64,000 bases of DNA from UBA6522 sp965221035 (GCA_965221035.1 OZ244860.1:3286001-3350000); one strand, 5' to 3'. Numbered from the stretch's first letter, positions 8,607 to 18,784 are shown. The notes: a model not told the origin generated them from the sequence alone. Numbers and translations: made by a program.

Positions 8607-10232
8607 TCACGGGGCCTGACCCCGCAGCAGCTCGGCAGCGATTTCGCGTGACTCGTCCAGCGTGTCGACGATGCGCCTCTCCGGCACGTGCCGCAGGATG
8701 TTGAGCGTTCGCAGCGTTCGGTTCACGGTGCCGGCGAGGCCCACCATGACGATTTCGGTATCGGCCTTTCCTGCCACGTCGATGAGCCGCTCGATGACCA
8801 TGGCGGCGCTGTCATCGAGATGCGTGGCGCCCGAAAAGTCGAATATGACCACGTCGTGATCGCGAATGTCGGCGCTGATCACCGACACCAGCTTCTGGGA
8901 CGAGGCCACGGTGAAGCTTCCCCGCAGGGCCACCAGCCCGACCCGCGCGGACAGCGGGTCCACGTCGGCCATGCGCTTGTCGCCCGAGAAAAACGTCCGG
9001 TCCAGCAATGGAACCGACACCACGCTGTCCAGTTCCAGGCCTTCCAACTGGCGCGCGTGCGTCATGCCCGCGGCGATCAGGCCGATGGCGACGGCGGTAA
9101 CCAGGTCCACGAGCACGGTCAGGCTCAGGGTCATCAGCATGACGAAGAGGTGATGGCGCTGGATGCGGTGAATGCGCAGCAGAAGGCGCCAGTCGATGAC
9201 GTCCCAGCCGATCTTCATGAGGATGCCGGCCAGCGCCGCGTGGGGGATCGGTTCGACGAATCGTCCCAGTCCCAGCAGCAACGCCAGCAGCAGGATCGCC
9301 CGCAGGATGCCGGAGACCTGAGTCGAGCCGCCGGCGCGTATGTTGGTGACGGTGCCCATGGTGGCGCCGGCGCCCGGCAGGCCGCCGAACAATCCCGCGA
9401 CGATGTTGCCAAGTCCCTGGCCAACCAGTTCCTTGTCCGGGTTGTGCCGGGTCCCGGTCAGCGAGTCGGCGATCAGGGAGGTGAGCAGGCTGTCCACCGA
9501 ACCGAGCAGGGCGAGGATGATCGCCGGTTGGATCGCCTGGATCAGAAAGCCGGCGGACGGCAATTCGAACTGCAATGCGGGCAGACCGGCCGGAATCTGC
9601 CCGATGACGGGCGCGTCGGTCAGCCAGAGGATACCCAACAAGGTGCCCACGATCAGGCCCACGATCGGCGCCGGCAGCAGCCGGGAAAGGCGCGCGGGCC
9701 AGAAGATGCCGATGGCGAGGGTCGCCAGCGCAATCGCCAGGGCGCTCGTGTTCACGCTGCCGAGTGCTGCGGGCAGGCCCCTGACGGCGCCCATGGGTCC
9801 TTCAGGAGAGGTGGGCGCGCCGAGAAACGGCAGCACCTGGATCAGCATGATGATGATGCCGATGCCGGACATGAACCCTGAGATCACCACGGCCGGCGTG
9901 TAGGCGACATAGCGTCCGACCTTGAAGATTCCCAGCAGGACCTGCAGCAGCCCGGCCAGGATCACCACGGTCAGGGCCTCGGTCAGGCTGGTTGCATGCG
10001 TCGTGACGATGACGGCCATGGCGACCGTCATCGATGGCGTGGGACCGGAGATCTGCGACCTGGTTCCGCCGAAGGCCGAGGCGAAGAAGCCCACCGCGAT
10101 GGCCCCATACAAGCCGGCGGCCGCCCCAAGACCGGAGGCGATGCCGAAGGCCAACGCCACCGGCAGCGCCACTACCGTCGAGGTAAGGCCCCCGAAGAGG
10201 TCGCCCCGGAAGGTCCCTGGATCGTATCTCAT
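8607..10232 (-). CDS. SulP family inorganic anion transporter with STAS domain
   Basis: 541 residues. Starts MRYDPGTFRGDLFGGLTSTV followed by 10-12 hydrophobic segments with the SulP-typical VALPVALAFGIASGL and SGPTPSMTV. A cytoplasmic C-terminal STAS domain follows (VVIFDFSGATHLDDSAAM, the phospho-Ser-like loop DDSAAM). Transports sulfate, bicarbonate, dicarboxylates or related anions into the cell. Convergent with the ThDP gene, with only 28 bp between the stops. Substrate not deducible. Confidence 0.92.
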   Translation of the reverse strand: MRYDPGTFRGDLFGGLTSTVVALPVALAFGIASGLGAAAGLYGAIAVGFFASAFGGTRSQISGPTPSMTVAMAVIVTTHATSLTEALTVVILAGLLQVLLGIFKVGRYVAYTPAVVISGFMSGIGIIIMLIQVLPFLGAPTSPEGPMGAVRGLPAALGSVNTSALAIALATLAIGIFWPARLSRLLPAPIVGLIVGTLLGILWLTDAPVIGQIPAGLPALQFELPSAGFLIQAIQPAIILALLGSVDSLLTSLIADSLTGTRHNPDKELVGQGLGNIVAGLFGGLPGAGATMGTVTNIRAGGSTQVSGILRAILLLALLLGLGRFVEPIPHAALAGILMKIGWDVIDWRLLLRIHRIQRHHLFVMLMTLSLTVLVDLVTAVAIGLIAAGMTHARQLEGLELDSVVSVPLLDRTFFSGDKRMADVDPLSARVGLVALRGSFTVASSQKLVSVISADIRDHDVVIFDFSGATHLDDSAAMVIERLIDVAGKADTEIVMVGLAGTVNRTLRTLNILRHVPERRIVDTLDESREIAAELLRGQAP

Positions 10233-10350
10233 GTCGAGTTGAAGATGGCCGACAATCCCCCGGGCCTACCGCACGCGGCGATCAATTTCCGGTTCGCTCC
10301 TGGTCTGGCACGTTCTTGCAGGCCGTCGATACAGATCTTCCGCGCGCCCG

Positions 10351-11394
10351 CTAAAGCTCACCTGCCGCGTGGAGTCGCCCGTAGTGCTCAAGCAGCGACG
10401 TGGCTTCCCGCACCAGGGCTTCGCCGTCGATGCCGTCTCGCGCGACGACCGAAATCCAGCGCTCGGCAACCTGTTGCTGGCTCTTCTGCCTGAGCAGTTC
10501 GACCTCTTCAGGGGGAAGGGAAATGTACTCTCCCGACTCTCCGGCAGCCTGTTCGCCGGCCGCTTCCATCGCTACCCAGGCCTCTCCCATCCACTTGGCG
10601 ATATTTCGGCCCGAATTGGCATCGATGACCGCTTTCAGGTCGGGGGGCAGGCGGTCGTAGGTCCCCTGGTTCATGGTCACCATGAGAACCTGGGCGTTGA
10701 GGCGCGGCCAGGTCTCGCTGTCCAGCTGGATGTGATAGTCGACCAGGTCGTGAACCTTCAGACCGTACGAAGCTTCGTAAGGGATCAGTGTCGCGTCGAC
10801 GATGCCCCTCGACAGCATTTCCGGGATCTTCTGGACGGTGGTGCCGATGGCGGTCGCGCCCCACGACTCCACCATCCAGCCCGCCACGCGCGTGGGTATC
10901 CGGTACTTTCTGCCGGCAAGTTCCGCCGTGGTGCGGATCGGCAACTTGGAATGAATGAGCTGCCCTGCATGCACGAAAACCGAGATGAGCTTGTAACCCT
11001 GGAATTCCTGCGGATGGTTGTCGATGAAGTCCTGAATCGCGAAGTTCATCACCACCGGGTGCGCGGCGAGGAAGGGCAGTTCGAAGACTTCGATCCTCGG
11101 GAACCGACCCGGTGTGTACCCGGGCAGCGTCCAGACGATGTCCACGATTCCATCGTACGCCTGGTCGATCAGCGCGGGTGCCTGACCGCCCAGGTGCATT
11201 GAGGGGTAGATGTCGATCCGCAGGCGGCCGTCGGAATCTTGTTCGACCTTTTCCGCCCAGGGCGCCAGCATCATGAAGTGTCCCGGCGCCACCGGCGGCA
11301 GCATGTGGTGCGCCTTCAGGCGGACTTCCTGGGCAAGGGCCGGCGCGCAAGCGGCGGCAGAGGTCAGGAGGATTGTCGGGAGAGCTCTGATCAT
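10351..11394 (-). CDS. TRAP transporter substrate-binding protein (DctP family)
   Basis: 347 residues with a clear signal peptide (ending CAPALAQ) and the DctP fold: LKAHHMLPPVAPGH opening, HLGGQAPALIDQ, the KIPEMLSRGIVDA region and an Arg/Asn substrate pocket region near YRIPTR. It should bind an organic acid in the periplasm and hand it to DctQM membrane subunits. No DctQ/DctM gene is adjacent on either side, so it is an orphan receptor in this locus; the only TRAP permease in the window (50829) sits beside its own TAXI receptor. Confidence 0.88.
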   Translation of the reverse strand: MIRALPTILLTSAAACAPALAQEVRLKAHHMLPPVAPGHFMMLAPWAEKVEQDSDGRLRIDIYPSMHLGGQAPALIDQAYDGIVDIVWTLPGYTPGRFPRIEVFELPFLAAHPVVMNFAIQDFIDNHPQEFQGYKLISVFVHAGQLIHSKLPIRTTAELAGRKYRIPTRVAGWMVESWGATAIGTTVQKIPEMLSRGIVDATLIPYEASYGLKVHDLVDYHIQLDSETWPRLNAQVLMVTMNQGTYDRLPPDLKAVIDANSGRNIAKWMGEAWVAMEAAGEQAAGESGEYISLPPEEVELLRQKSQQQVAERWISVVARDGIDGEALVREATSLLEHYGRLHAAGEL

Positions 11395-11482
11395 TCGATC
11401 AGTTTACCCGATGCGAAAGCGTATCGGGCAACCAGAAGGTGTTCAGAAGGAGTTCCTGCAACGCTTCCCGAATTCCTGACAA

Positions 11483-12646
11483 TCAATCCTCCCGCAACAA
11501 GGCTGTGATCGGTGCGCGGGAGGCCGACAGGGCTGGAAAGAAGCCGCCGATCACTGCCGTCAGGGTGGCGACCAGCATGCCCGCCCCGAGCACGTCGGGC
11601 GTGGTCCGCAGTACGAAACGCACCTCGCTGAAGGTCTCGAAGTTGGAGGTGCCGGCCGAAATATTGTTCAGCGGCAGCGCGAGCAGCGCGCCCAACGCGC
11701 CCGCGGCCAGCCCGAGCACGGCCGCCTCCAGCACGAAAACGCTCAGAACCGTGCGCCGCCGGAAGCCCAGCACCCGGAGCGTCGCGATCTCCTTGCTGCG
11801 CGCCGAGACCTGGGCATACATGGTGTTGGCCGCGGCGAAGCAGGCGCCGAATCCCATCATCACCGCGATCAAGTTGCCGAGAAAAAGAAACAGGGCGCTT
11901 GAAGTGACGCTCTGCGCTTCCAAGTAGCTGGGTTCGTCCCGCGCATCCACATCAATTTGCTGGTTACCCTCGATTTCTTCAATCAAGGCGTCCACCAGCG
12001 CCGGCGAGTCGGCTCGGAGTCGCGACGACGAATAGAAATTCTGGCGCCGGAAGGCGTCGCCCAACACTTGAACGTCACCCCAGACCTCCGAACCGTAACT
12101 GGACCCGCCGGTATCGAAGATGCCCACCACGGTAAAGGCGAACCTTCCCAATTCGAAGGTGTTGCCCAACCCGAGGCCGCTCATCTCCCCGGCAAGCTGA
12201 TCGCCGACGATGATCTCGTTTTGACCCGGCTCGAAACGTCGGCCTTCGGCAATTTGTATATAGGGCCGCAGCGCGAACGCTTCTTCTTCCACCCCCCGGA
12301 TGATCGTGTTGGTCTCGCTGCCGTCGAGCCGCTCCAGTATCTGCAGGTTGACAGTTTCACCGGAAGCCAGCGATTCGCCGTTCGCGTTGCGCGCCACTCC
12401 CGGCAGGGATGCGAGAATGCGGTGAGTTTCACTCGGAAAGTAACTCTCCATTTCCGTATCGGTGCCGTCACGCAGCACGATGACCGTGGACGCGTCGCCA
12501 CTGGTCGTGAACGCGACCCGCAGACCCGCGCCCAACGCCAGCACTCCCACATAGACCAGCACGACGAAGGCAATGGATACGATGGTCATCAGCGTATTCG
12601 CCTTGCGTACGAACAGGCTCCGGACGTTGTACTTGATCGGGAGCAT
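11483..12646 (-). CDS. ABC transporter permease, FtsX/MacB type (second permease)
   Basis: 387 residues. One N-terminal membrane helix (MTIVSIAFVVLVYVGVLALGAG), a large periplasmic MacB_PCD-like domain, then three C-terminal helices with the FtsX motif SARSKEIATLRVLGFRRRTVL. Start ATG overlaps the stop of the upstream permease (TGATG). Together with 12646-13794 it forms a heterodimeric permease; the ATPase and adaptor lie upstream in the same operon. Last gene of the four-gene unit. Confidence 0.9.
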   Translation of the reverse strand: MLPIKYNVRSLFVRKANTLMTIVSIAFVVLVYVGVLALGAGLRVAFTTSGDASTVIVLRDGTDTEMESYFPSETHRILASLPGVARNANGESLASGETVNLQILERLDGSETNTIIRGVEEEAFALRPYIQIAEGRRFEPGQNEIIVGDQLAGEMSGLGLGNTFELGRFAFTVVGIFDTGGSSYGSEVWGDVQVLGDAFRRQNFYSSSRLRADSPALVDALIEEIEGNQQIDVDARDEPSYLEAQSVTSSALFLFLGNLIAVMMGFGACFAAANTMYAQVSARSKEIATLRVLGFRRRTVLSVFVLEAAVLGLAAGALGALLALPLNNISAGTSNFETFSEVRFVLRTTPDVLGAGMLVATLTAVIGGFFPALSASRAPITALLRED

Positions 12647-13794
12647 CAGACCACGCGCCGCAGGCCGTCGACGATTCTGATGTTCATCGCGTGAAACGCG
12701 GGCACCAGTCCTGCCGCCAACCCCAGGGAAATTCCGATCCCCGCCACCAGACCCAAGGTTCTTCCGGTGAGATTGAATCCAGACATGACAAATCCCTGGG
12801 ACTCCAGGACGGACGCCATACCGCCTGTAATCAATGGCAGTGCAGCGAGCCCGGCTGCCGCCCCCAGTGATCCGACGCTCAACGACTCGAAAAGCACAAT
12901 GGCGAGCACCTTGGAGCGGGTGAACCCCAGCGTTCGAAGCACTGCGACCTCGGTAGTCCGTTCCCGCAAGGCCATGGCCATGGTGTTCACCGTGATCAGG
13001 AATATCGAAGCAATCACGGCGAGGCCGATTGCGGAAAACAGGTACCGCACATTGCCCATCATTTCCAGGAACGACAGGTAAAAGGCTGCTTCGGTCTCAA
13101 CCCTGACCTGGTCGGGAGAGTTCTCGAACATGGCCTCGGCCTGGGTGATGGTTTCATTCATGTTGTCAGGGGAATCCAGCAGCAAGGAAAACATGCCGTA
13201 TTCTCCCGGATTGCCCAGCGCCTCCTCGACGTACTGCCAGTTGAAATAGATTATGCGTTCCTGGCCGTCGTCGGTGGGGTGGTCGAAGATTCCGCGCAGC
13301 GTGAGCTCGATATCCACCGGGTAGATGTCGCCTGTGATCGTGATCACGTCGCCCAGTTCCCAGCCCTGGTCCTCGGCGAGCGCTCGACCGGCGATGAACG
13401 CCGTGCGCTCGGCGCGCCAGGCGTCCGCCTGCTCGGGGCTGATCTCAAGCTCGGTAACCACATCCAGAAACGTTTCGGGATCCGTGCCGAAGCGGGGAAA
13501 CATGTTCTGCTGCCGGTCATCGGTGTATTGTCCGTTAAACCAGTTCATGTGAGTAACGGCTTCCACATGCTCCAACGTGGCCAGCCGCTGCTCATAGGCT
13601 GCCGGCAGCGAAAACGTCAGCGATATCGCGTTGCGCACAACGAGGCGGTTGGCGTTGACCGAGTTGACGCCAGACATCGCCTGCAGCATCAGGTCCAGGA
13701 ACGAGAGCAACAAGAGCGCAATCGCGATGCTTAGCACCGTCAGGATGGTGCGGCGCTTGTTGCGCAGCAGGTTGCGGCGGATGAGCTTGAACAT
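12646..13794 (-). CDS. ABC transporter permease, FtsX/MacB type (first permease)
   Basis: 382 residues beginning MFKLIRRNLLRNKRRTILTV, a membrane helix, a periplasmic domain, then three C-terminal helices carrying ALRERTTEVAVLRTLGFTRS, the conserved FtsX loop. Separated by 23 bp from the ATPase and overlapping the next permease. MacB-like mechanotransmission of substrates or lipoproteins across the envelope is the known family role; the cargo is unknown. Confidence 0.9.
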   Translation of the reverse strand: MFKLIRRNLLRNKRRTILTVLSIAIALLLLSFLDLMLQAMSGVNSVNANRLVVRNAISLTFSLPAAYEQRLATLEHVEAVTHMNWFNGQYTDDRQQNMFPRFGTDPETFLDVVTELEISPEQADAWRAERTAFIAGRALAEDQGWELGDVITITGDIYPVDIELTLRGIFDHPTDDGQERIIYFNWQYVEEALGNPGEYGMFSLLLDSPDNMNETITQAEAMFENSPDQVRVETEAAFYLSFLEMMGNVRYLFSAIGLAVIASIFLITVNTMAMALRERTTEVAVLRTLGFTRSKVLAIVLFESLSVGSLGAAAGLAALPLITGGMASVLESQGFVMSGFNLTGRTLGLVAGIGISLGLAAGLVPAFHAMNIRIVDGLRRVV

Positions 13795-13817
13795 CGAGTG
13801 AATCTCCCCTGGCGACG

Positions 13818-14501
13818 CTAAGCGGCCCTGCTCAGCAGGCCCTTGTCCAGATGCAGTTCGCGTCGGGCGCGCTCCGCAGCCTTCGGGTCGTGGGTGACCA
13901 TGACAATGGTCTTGCCGAATTCCTTGTTGAGTTGCGCGAGCAGGTCCAGGATCTCCTGCGCGCTCGTCGCGTCCAGATCGCCGGTGGGCTCGTCGGCGAG
14001 CAACAGGCGCGGATCGGTGACGATGGCACGGGCGATCGCCACGCGCTGCTCCTGGCCTCCGGAGAGTTGGCGCGGATAGTGGTCCTTGCGGTCCGACAGC
14101 CCCACGACATCCAGCGCCAGGTCGACCTTCCTGCGCCGCTGGCGCCGGGAAAGCCTGGTCAGCGTCAGCGGCAATTCCAGGTTTTCGAACGCGGTGAGCA
14201 CGGGAATCAGGTGATAGAACTGAAACACGAAACCGACATTGCGATGACGCCAGCCGGCGAGCTGGCTGTCGCTGAGCGCGCCCAGATTCTGTCCCACCAC
14301 ACGGATCTGGCCCGAAGTGGGGCGATCAATTCCTGCGAGAAGATTCAGAAGCGTACTCTTGCCCGACCCGGAAGGTCCCATCAGCGCGACGAATTCACCT
14401 TCGGAAACGTCCAGGGAGACACCGGCCAGCACTCTGATATCAAACTCGTCGCGCCGATAACTCTTGGTGACGTCTGAAATCTCCACCAGCCTTTCGGTCA
14501 T
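13818..14501 (-). CDS. ABC transporter ATP-binding protein (LolD/MacB subfamily)
   Basis: 227 residues, normal size for the family. Walker A GPSGSGKST, Q-loop FVFQFYHLIP, signature LSGGQEQRVAIARA, Walker B LLLADEPTGDLD, and H-loop VMVTHD are all intact. The sequence groups with the LolD/MacB/FtsE-type ATPases that pair with FtsX-like permeases, which are the next two genes. Lies 34 bp after the periplasmic adaptor gene. Confidence 0.95.
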   Translation of the reverse strand: MTERLVEISDVTKSYRRDEFDIRVLAGVSLDVSEGEFVALMGPSGSGKSTLLNLLAGIDRPTSGQIRVVGQNLGALSDSQLAGWRHRNVGFVFQFYHLIPVLTAFENLELPLTLTRLSRRQRRRKVDLALDVVGLSDRKDHYPRQLSGGQEQRVAIARAIVTDPRLLLADEPTGDLDATSAQEILDLLAQLNKEFGKTIVMVTHDPKAAERARRELHLDKGLLSRAA

Positions 14502-14535
14502 TAGGTATGCTCCTGTTTCCCGGGGGTTCTGCGCG

Positions 14536-15732
14536 TCATGTTCCGGACACCCTCACGCGCTGCCCATCTTCCAGAGAGGCCGAATCTCGGCTGACGATGG
14601 TCTCGCCACCGGTCATGCCTTGCATCACTTCCACGCGGCCAGCCGATGCTTCGCCCAGTTCGACCCGTACGCGGCGCAGCACATCGCCGTCGATCCGGAA
14701 CAGGAAAGCGGCGTTTCCGGCGTAGCGGACCGCCTCTTCGGGGACCAGCAGCTTGGGCGGCAGGACGAGTTCGGATTCGTCGATGCCCTCCTCCAGAAAC
14801 GTCACCGTGCAGCTCATGTCCGGCACCAGGCGCTCGTCCCGATTGTCGATGCTGACCTTGACCTGGACCACCGCGCGCTGCCGGTCGGCGGTGGGTACGA
14901 TCTGGCGCAGGCTTCCGCTGTAGTCGAAATCGGGGACCGCATCCACGCGAATGCTGGCGCGCTGGCCCAACTGCAGTCGGGCGATGTAGCTTTCGTTGAT
15001 ATCGGCCTCGATCTCCAGGGACGTCGGATCGGCTATGCGCACGATGGAGCCTGTGGATTGCTGCGAGGTGAACCCACCCGGGGCCACCATCTCGCCGACC
15101 TCGAGGTTTCTCTCGATGACGACACCGTCGATGGGTGAGCGCACTACCGTATAGTCCAGTTGCGCCTGGGCCGCATTCAGTCGTGCCTCGGCGGTGCCAA
15201 CCTGTGCGACGGCCACGTCGCGCCGGGTGACCGCGGTATCGTAGGCCGCCTGGGAAGTCAGTTGATCCTCCACCAGATCGGTCTGCCGCATGAGTTCGCG
15301 TTCGGCGTCGGCCAGCCGGGCGCGGGCCTCGTTGAGCGAAGCCTCCGCAAGCCGTACGGATGCCTGCAGGTCCTCGCTGTCCAGCACGGCAATGATGTCG
15401 CCAGCGGCAACCGAATCACCTTCGTCCACCGGCAGTTCGATCACCCGCCCGATGATCTTCGCGCCTACCGCCGCCCGGGAACGGGCATAGGTATAACCGG
15501 TCGCCGTCAATACGGTGGAGGCCTGGGTGGGGGTAAGCACCTGCACGCGGGTCGTTTCCACTTCCGGCAAAAGCCACGGAACGGGTAGCCGGAATGCAAA
15601 GTACACACCAACCGCAATGATGGAGCCTCCCAGCAACCAGAACCACCAGCGGGCGCGGCGGGGCGAGTAGTCATCCTCGCTCATGCGCAGCGCCGAAAGA
15701 TCAGGACGCCGGTCGGTTCCGCTCTGGGCCAT
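14536..15732 (-). CDS. HlyD/MacA-type periplasmic adaptor subunit
   Basis: 398 residues. Short cytoplasmic N-terminus, one membrane helix (WWFWLLGGSIIAVGVYFAF), then the adaptor order: lipoyl half, a coiled-coil hairpin rich in Ala/Glu/Arg (about residues 120-200), second lipoyl half (DYTVVRSPIDGVVIERN) and a beta-barrel region with RIADPTSLEIEADI. First gene of the efflux/export operon; bridges the permeases to an outer-membrane channel that is not encoded here. Probable drug, lipid or peptide export, MacAB-like. Confidence 0.9.
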   Translation of the reverse strand: MAQSGTDRRPDLSALRMSEDDYSPRRARWWFWLLGGSIIAVGVYFAFRLPVPWLLPEVETTRVQVLTPTQASTVLTATGYTYARSRAAVGAKIIGRVIELPVDEGDSVAAGDIIAVLDSEDLQASVRLAEASLNEARARLADAERELMRQTDLVEDQLTSQAAYDTAVTRRDVAVAQVGTAEARLNAAQAQLDYTVVRSPIDGVVIERNLEVGEMVAPGGFTSQQSTGSIVRIADPTSLEIEADINESYIARLQLGQRASIRVDAVPDFDYSGSLRQIVPTADRQRAVVQVKVSIDNRDERLVPDMSCTVTFLEEGIDESELVLPPKLLVPEEAVRYAGNAAFLFRIDGDVLRRVRVELGEASAGRVEVMQGMTGGETIVSRDSASLEDGQRVRVSGT

Positions 15733-16052
15733 GGTTACTTCATCACTTGCATGGGTTGGATTGTGGCTTTACGGATCTTGCTGACCGAGCCGCACTAGTT
15801 GGGGCATTGGGACCCTGAAATCCGATCCGAATGATTCGCGTGGCCGCGACGGTAGTTTGCCGGTTTTCGCTGCAAGTTGCATCTTGCTTCGCCATTTTGG
15901 CGCCGCTGGCGCGCCAATCCGTACACGCCCGTCCGGGCGGGTCCAGGGGACCGGCGGGCCGTGGTGGGCGGCAGGCGGATGCTGGCTTGATACGCTGGAA
16001 TTTTCTATGCTCGGTCTTGTGTGACTCTGTTCCATTTCCCGAGGACGACGAG
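15733..16052. promoter_or_regulatory. Divergent intergenic region, ABC operon / metalloprotease
   Basis: 320 bp between the adaptor gene (minus) and the metalloprotease gene (plus). No coding sequence is supported. It should hold promoters in both directions; I do not see a textbook -35/-10 pair and name none. Confidence 0.35.
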
Positions 16053-18614
16053 ATGACAAACCCGTTCAGACTGCAATTCGTGCTGTGGCTGGCGCCGCTG
16101 TCGTTGGCCGTATCCGCGCTCGCGCAGGATGCCCAGGAGGCCGAGGAGGCCGCAGAGGACGATGAGGAAGATCGCCAGACGATTACCGATCTGACCGAAA
16201 ACAGCGATCGCTTCGACGGGCTGTTCACGTTCTACCGCGACCGCGAGACGGGGGAGACGCACATGGCGGTCCTGCCGGAGCAACTGGACCGCGAATACAT
16301 CTACGTCGCCATGGCCACCGACGGCGTGGTAGAGGGCGGCACCTTCAGGGGCAACTATCGGGAGAATCGGGTGCTGTCGGTCGGCCGCCATTTCGACCGA
16401 ATCGAGATTCGGGCCGAGAACGCCGCCTTCTGGTTCGATCCCGACAGCCCGCTCAGCCGGGCGGCCGACGCCAACATCAGTTCCGGACTGGTGGCCTCGG
16501 AACCGATTCTGGCGGAGGATGAAGATACCGGCACCATGCTCGTGGCGGTGGATGAATTATTCACCGGCGAAGTGCTGGCGCAGGTCAAGCCCTCGCGGAA
16601 TCCCGACGGAGGCGATCGGGACCGGTTTGAACTCGGCAGCCTGAGCGACGAGAAGAGCAAGATCACGGCGATCCGCAACTATCCGCTGAATACGGATATC
16701 CACGTGGAATACGTATACGAGGACCCGGCCCCCGTGGTCGCCGGCGACGAGGAGGTCACCGACAGCCGCTACGTGAGCATCCACCTTCAGCATTCACTGA
16801 TCGAGATGCCGGAGAACGACTACCGGCCGCGCCTGACGGACCACCGCATGGGCTTCTTCGCGGAACAGGTCACCGACCTCACGGACGATTCCGTCACCCC
16901 GTACCGGGATCTCGTGCAGCGCTGGCACCTGGTCAAGCGGGACCCCGCCGCCGAGCTGTCCGAACCCGTGGAACCCATCGTCTGGTGGATCGAAAACACC
17001 ACGCCCATGGAATTCCGGGAATCGATCCGGGAAGGCGTGCTGGCCTGGAACCGGTCGTTCGAGAAGATCGGTTTTCAGGACGCACTTCAAGTGCGTGTGC
17101 AGCCCGACGATGCGGAATGGGACGCCGGCGACATCCGCTACAACGTGCTGCGGTGGACCTCCTCGCCCAATCCGCCGTTCTCCGGTTACGGACCGTCATT
17201 CACCAATCCGCGCACCGGCCAGATCATCGGCGCCGACATCATGCTCGAGTACGCGGGCGTCACCAGGCGGGTCCACTATCAGCGCATCCTCGACAATCTG
17301 GATTTCTCGCAGGTTCCGGAGTCGTTCGAGCCCGGCTACTGTTCCTTCGGACACGAACTGCACCTGAGCCAGCTGTTCGGACGGCTGGCCGTGGACGCCC
17401 TGCAGATGGGTTCGGCGGCCGAGGAGCAACTCATCCACGAATTTCTGGTGGACCTGACGTTGCACGAGGTGGGCCACACGCTGGGCTTTGCGCACAACTT
17501 CGCGGCTTCCAACATGCTCTCGCCGGACGAGATATACAATTCGGAAGTGGTGGCGGAACGCGGCCTGCAGGCTTCGGTCATGGACTACGCGGACATCCAT
17601 ATCGCCACCGGCGGTCGCGAACAGACGGCCTACTTCGGTACCCAGCCCGGGGCTTACGACGACTGGATCGTGGAGTACAGCTATTCGCCCGCGCTGGACG
17701 ATCCGGAAGCGGAACGGCAACGACTGCGGGAGATTGCCTCCCGTTCGACCGAACCGCAATTGCTGTTCGGCACCGACGATCACGTCATGCGGGCCCCCGG
17801 CTGGGCCATGGACCCCCGCGTGCATTGGTACGACATGACCAGCGATCCGGTCGGCTACGCCGAAGATCGGCTGAATCTTGTAGATGACTTGCTGGTCACG
17901 GCCCGGGACAAGAACGAGACCGAAGGCGAGTCCTGGCACCAGCTGCGCGACGCCTACGGCATCCTGCTGTCGCAGTTCTCACGCTCCATAAGCGTGCTGG
18001 CTCATCAGATCGGCGGCGTGTACGTGAATCGTTCCGTGTCCGGCCAACCGGGCGCCGACGTGCCGTTTGTGCCGGTGGCACTCGACACGCAGCAGCGGGC
18101 AATGGACGGGATTGCGTCTCACCTGTTCGCGCCCGACGCGCTCAGGGGATCCGGAGATCTGTACAGCCACCTGCAGGCCCAGCGGAGACTGTGGAACTTC
18201 TGGGGCCAGACGGAAGATCCCAAGGTCCATGAATGGCTTCTCTCCGTTCAGCGGGGCGTGCTGGCCCACCTGCTCCATCCCACGGTCATGACGCGAATTA
18301 CCGACTCTCGCCTCTACGGCAACGAGTACGCGTTGGCGGACATGATGGAAGACCTGACTTCCGCGATCTTCGACGCCGACCGGCGCGGTGACGTGAACAC
18401 GTTCCGACAGAACCTGCAGGTGGAATACGTGACACGGCTGACGGATGTCGTGACCGGCAATGACCACGACTATCCGTCTCAGTCCATGGCGCTTTACCAG
18501 CTTCGCGAGATCGAGCGGATGCTCGGCGGCAAGCGCTCCGGCAACGTGGAGACGCGCGCGCATACCCGAAATATTCTCTACATCATCCGACGGGCGCTGG
18601 AAGAGGACGCGTAG
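16053..18614 (+). CDS. Secreted zinc-dependent metalloprotease (DUF5117/DUF4953 type)
   Basis: 853 residues from ATG 16053, with GAGGACGACGAG just upstream; an earlier in-frame start at 15831 would add a non-conserved leader. Signal peptide (LAPLSLAVSALAQ) then an acidic linker. Residues about 45-400 match the DUF5118/DUF5117 N-terminal region typical of these proteins. The catalytic site HEVGHTLGFAHNF (HExxHxxxxxH) lies near residue 475, with a Met-turn candidate SVMDY downstream. Probably an extracytoplasmic gluzincin/metzincin-like peptidase. Monocistronic; a hairpin 88 bp after the stop may end transcription. Confidence 0.88.
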   Translation: MTNPFRLQFVLWLAPLSLAVSALAQDAQEAEEAAEDDEEDRQTITDLTENSDRFDGLFTFYRDRETGETHMAVLPEQLDREYIYVAMATDGVVEGGTFRGNYRENRVLSVGRHFDRIEIRAENAAFWFDPDSPLSRAADANISSGLVASEPILAEDEDTGTMLVAVDELFTGEVLAQVKPSRNPDGGDRDRFELGSLSDEKSKITAIRNYPLNTDIHVEYVYEDPAPVVAGDEEVTDSRYVSIHLQHSLIEMPENDYRPRLTDHRMGFFAEQVTDLTDDSVTPYRDLVQRWHLVKRDPAAELSEPVEPIVWWIENTTPMEFRESIREGVLAWNRSFEKIGFQDALQVRVQPDDAEWDAGDIRYNVLRWTSSPNPPFSGYGPSFTNPRTGQIIGADIMLEYAGVTRRVHYQRILDNLDFSQVPESFEPGYCSFGHELHLSQLFGRLAVDALQMGSAAEEQLIHEFLVDLTLHEVGHTLGFAHNFAASNMLSPDEIYNSEVVAERGLQASVMDYADIHIATGGREQTAYFGTQPGAYDDWIVEYSYSPALDDPEAERQRLREIASRSTEPQLLFGTDDHVMRAPGWAMDPRVHWYDMTSDPVGYAEDRLNLVDDLLVTARDKNETEGESWHQLRDAYGILLSQFSRSISVLAHQIGGVYVNRSVSGQPGADVPFVPVALDTQQRAMDGIASHLFAPDALRGSGDLYSHLQAQRRLWNFWGQTEDPKVHEWLLSVQRGVLAHLLHPTVMTRITDSRLYGNEYALADMMEDLTSAIFDADRRGDVNTFRQNLQVEYVTRLTDVVTGNDHDYPSQSMALYQLREIERMLGGKRSGNVETRAHTRNILYIIRRALEEDA

Positions 18615-18701
18615 TCGTCGGTTGCGAGGGTCGCGCGGCCTTGGGTGGAAGATGCGTCCCGGCCGGACGCGTTACCTGCCGATTGCGGGACCTTGAAAGC
18701 G

Positions 18702-18726
18702 ATCCCGGGCGCGGAGCGCCCGGGAT
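18702..18726 (+). terminator. Perfect hairpin downstream of the metalloprotease
   Basis: ATCCCGGGCGC, a 3-base loop GGA, and its exact reverse complement form an 11-bp perfect GC-rich stem. It is followed only by TTTCGGGGG, so the U-tract is weak; it may work as an intrinsic terminator or bidirectional stabiliser between the convergent metalloprotease and TonB-box repeat genes. Confidence 0.6.
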
Positions 18727-18784
18727 TTCGGGGGTGGACGTTTTCGTCCCGCGGCTCTCGCCCCGGCGACCGGGGCGATAACGG

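Noticed and set aside
15831..16052. Longer N-terminus for the metalloprotease
   Set aside because: No conserved residues and a second start with a signal peptide at 16053.
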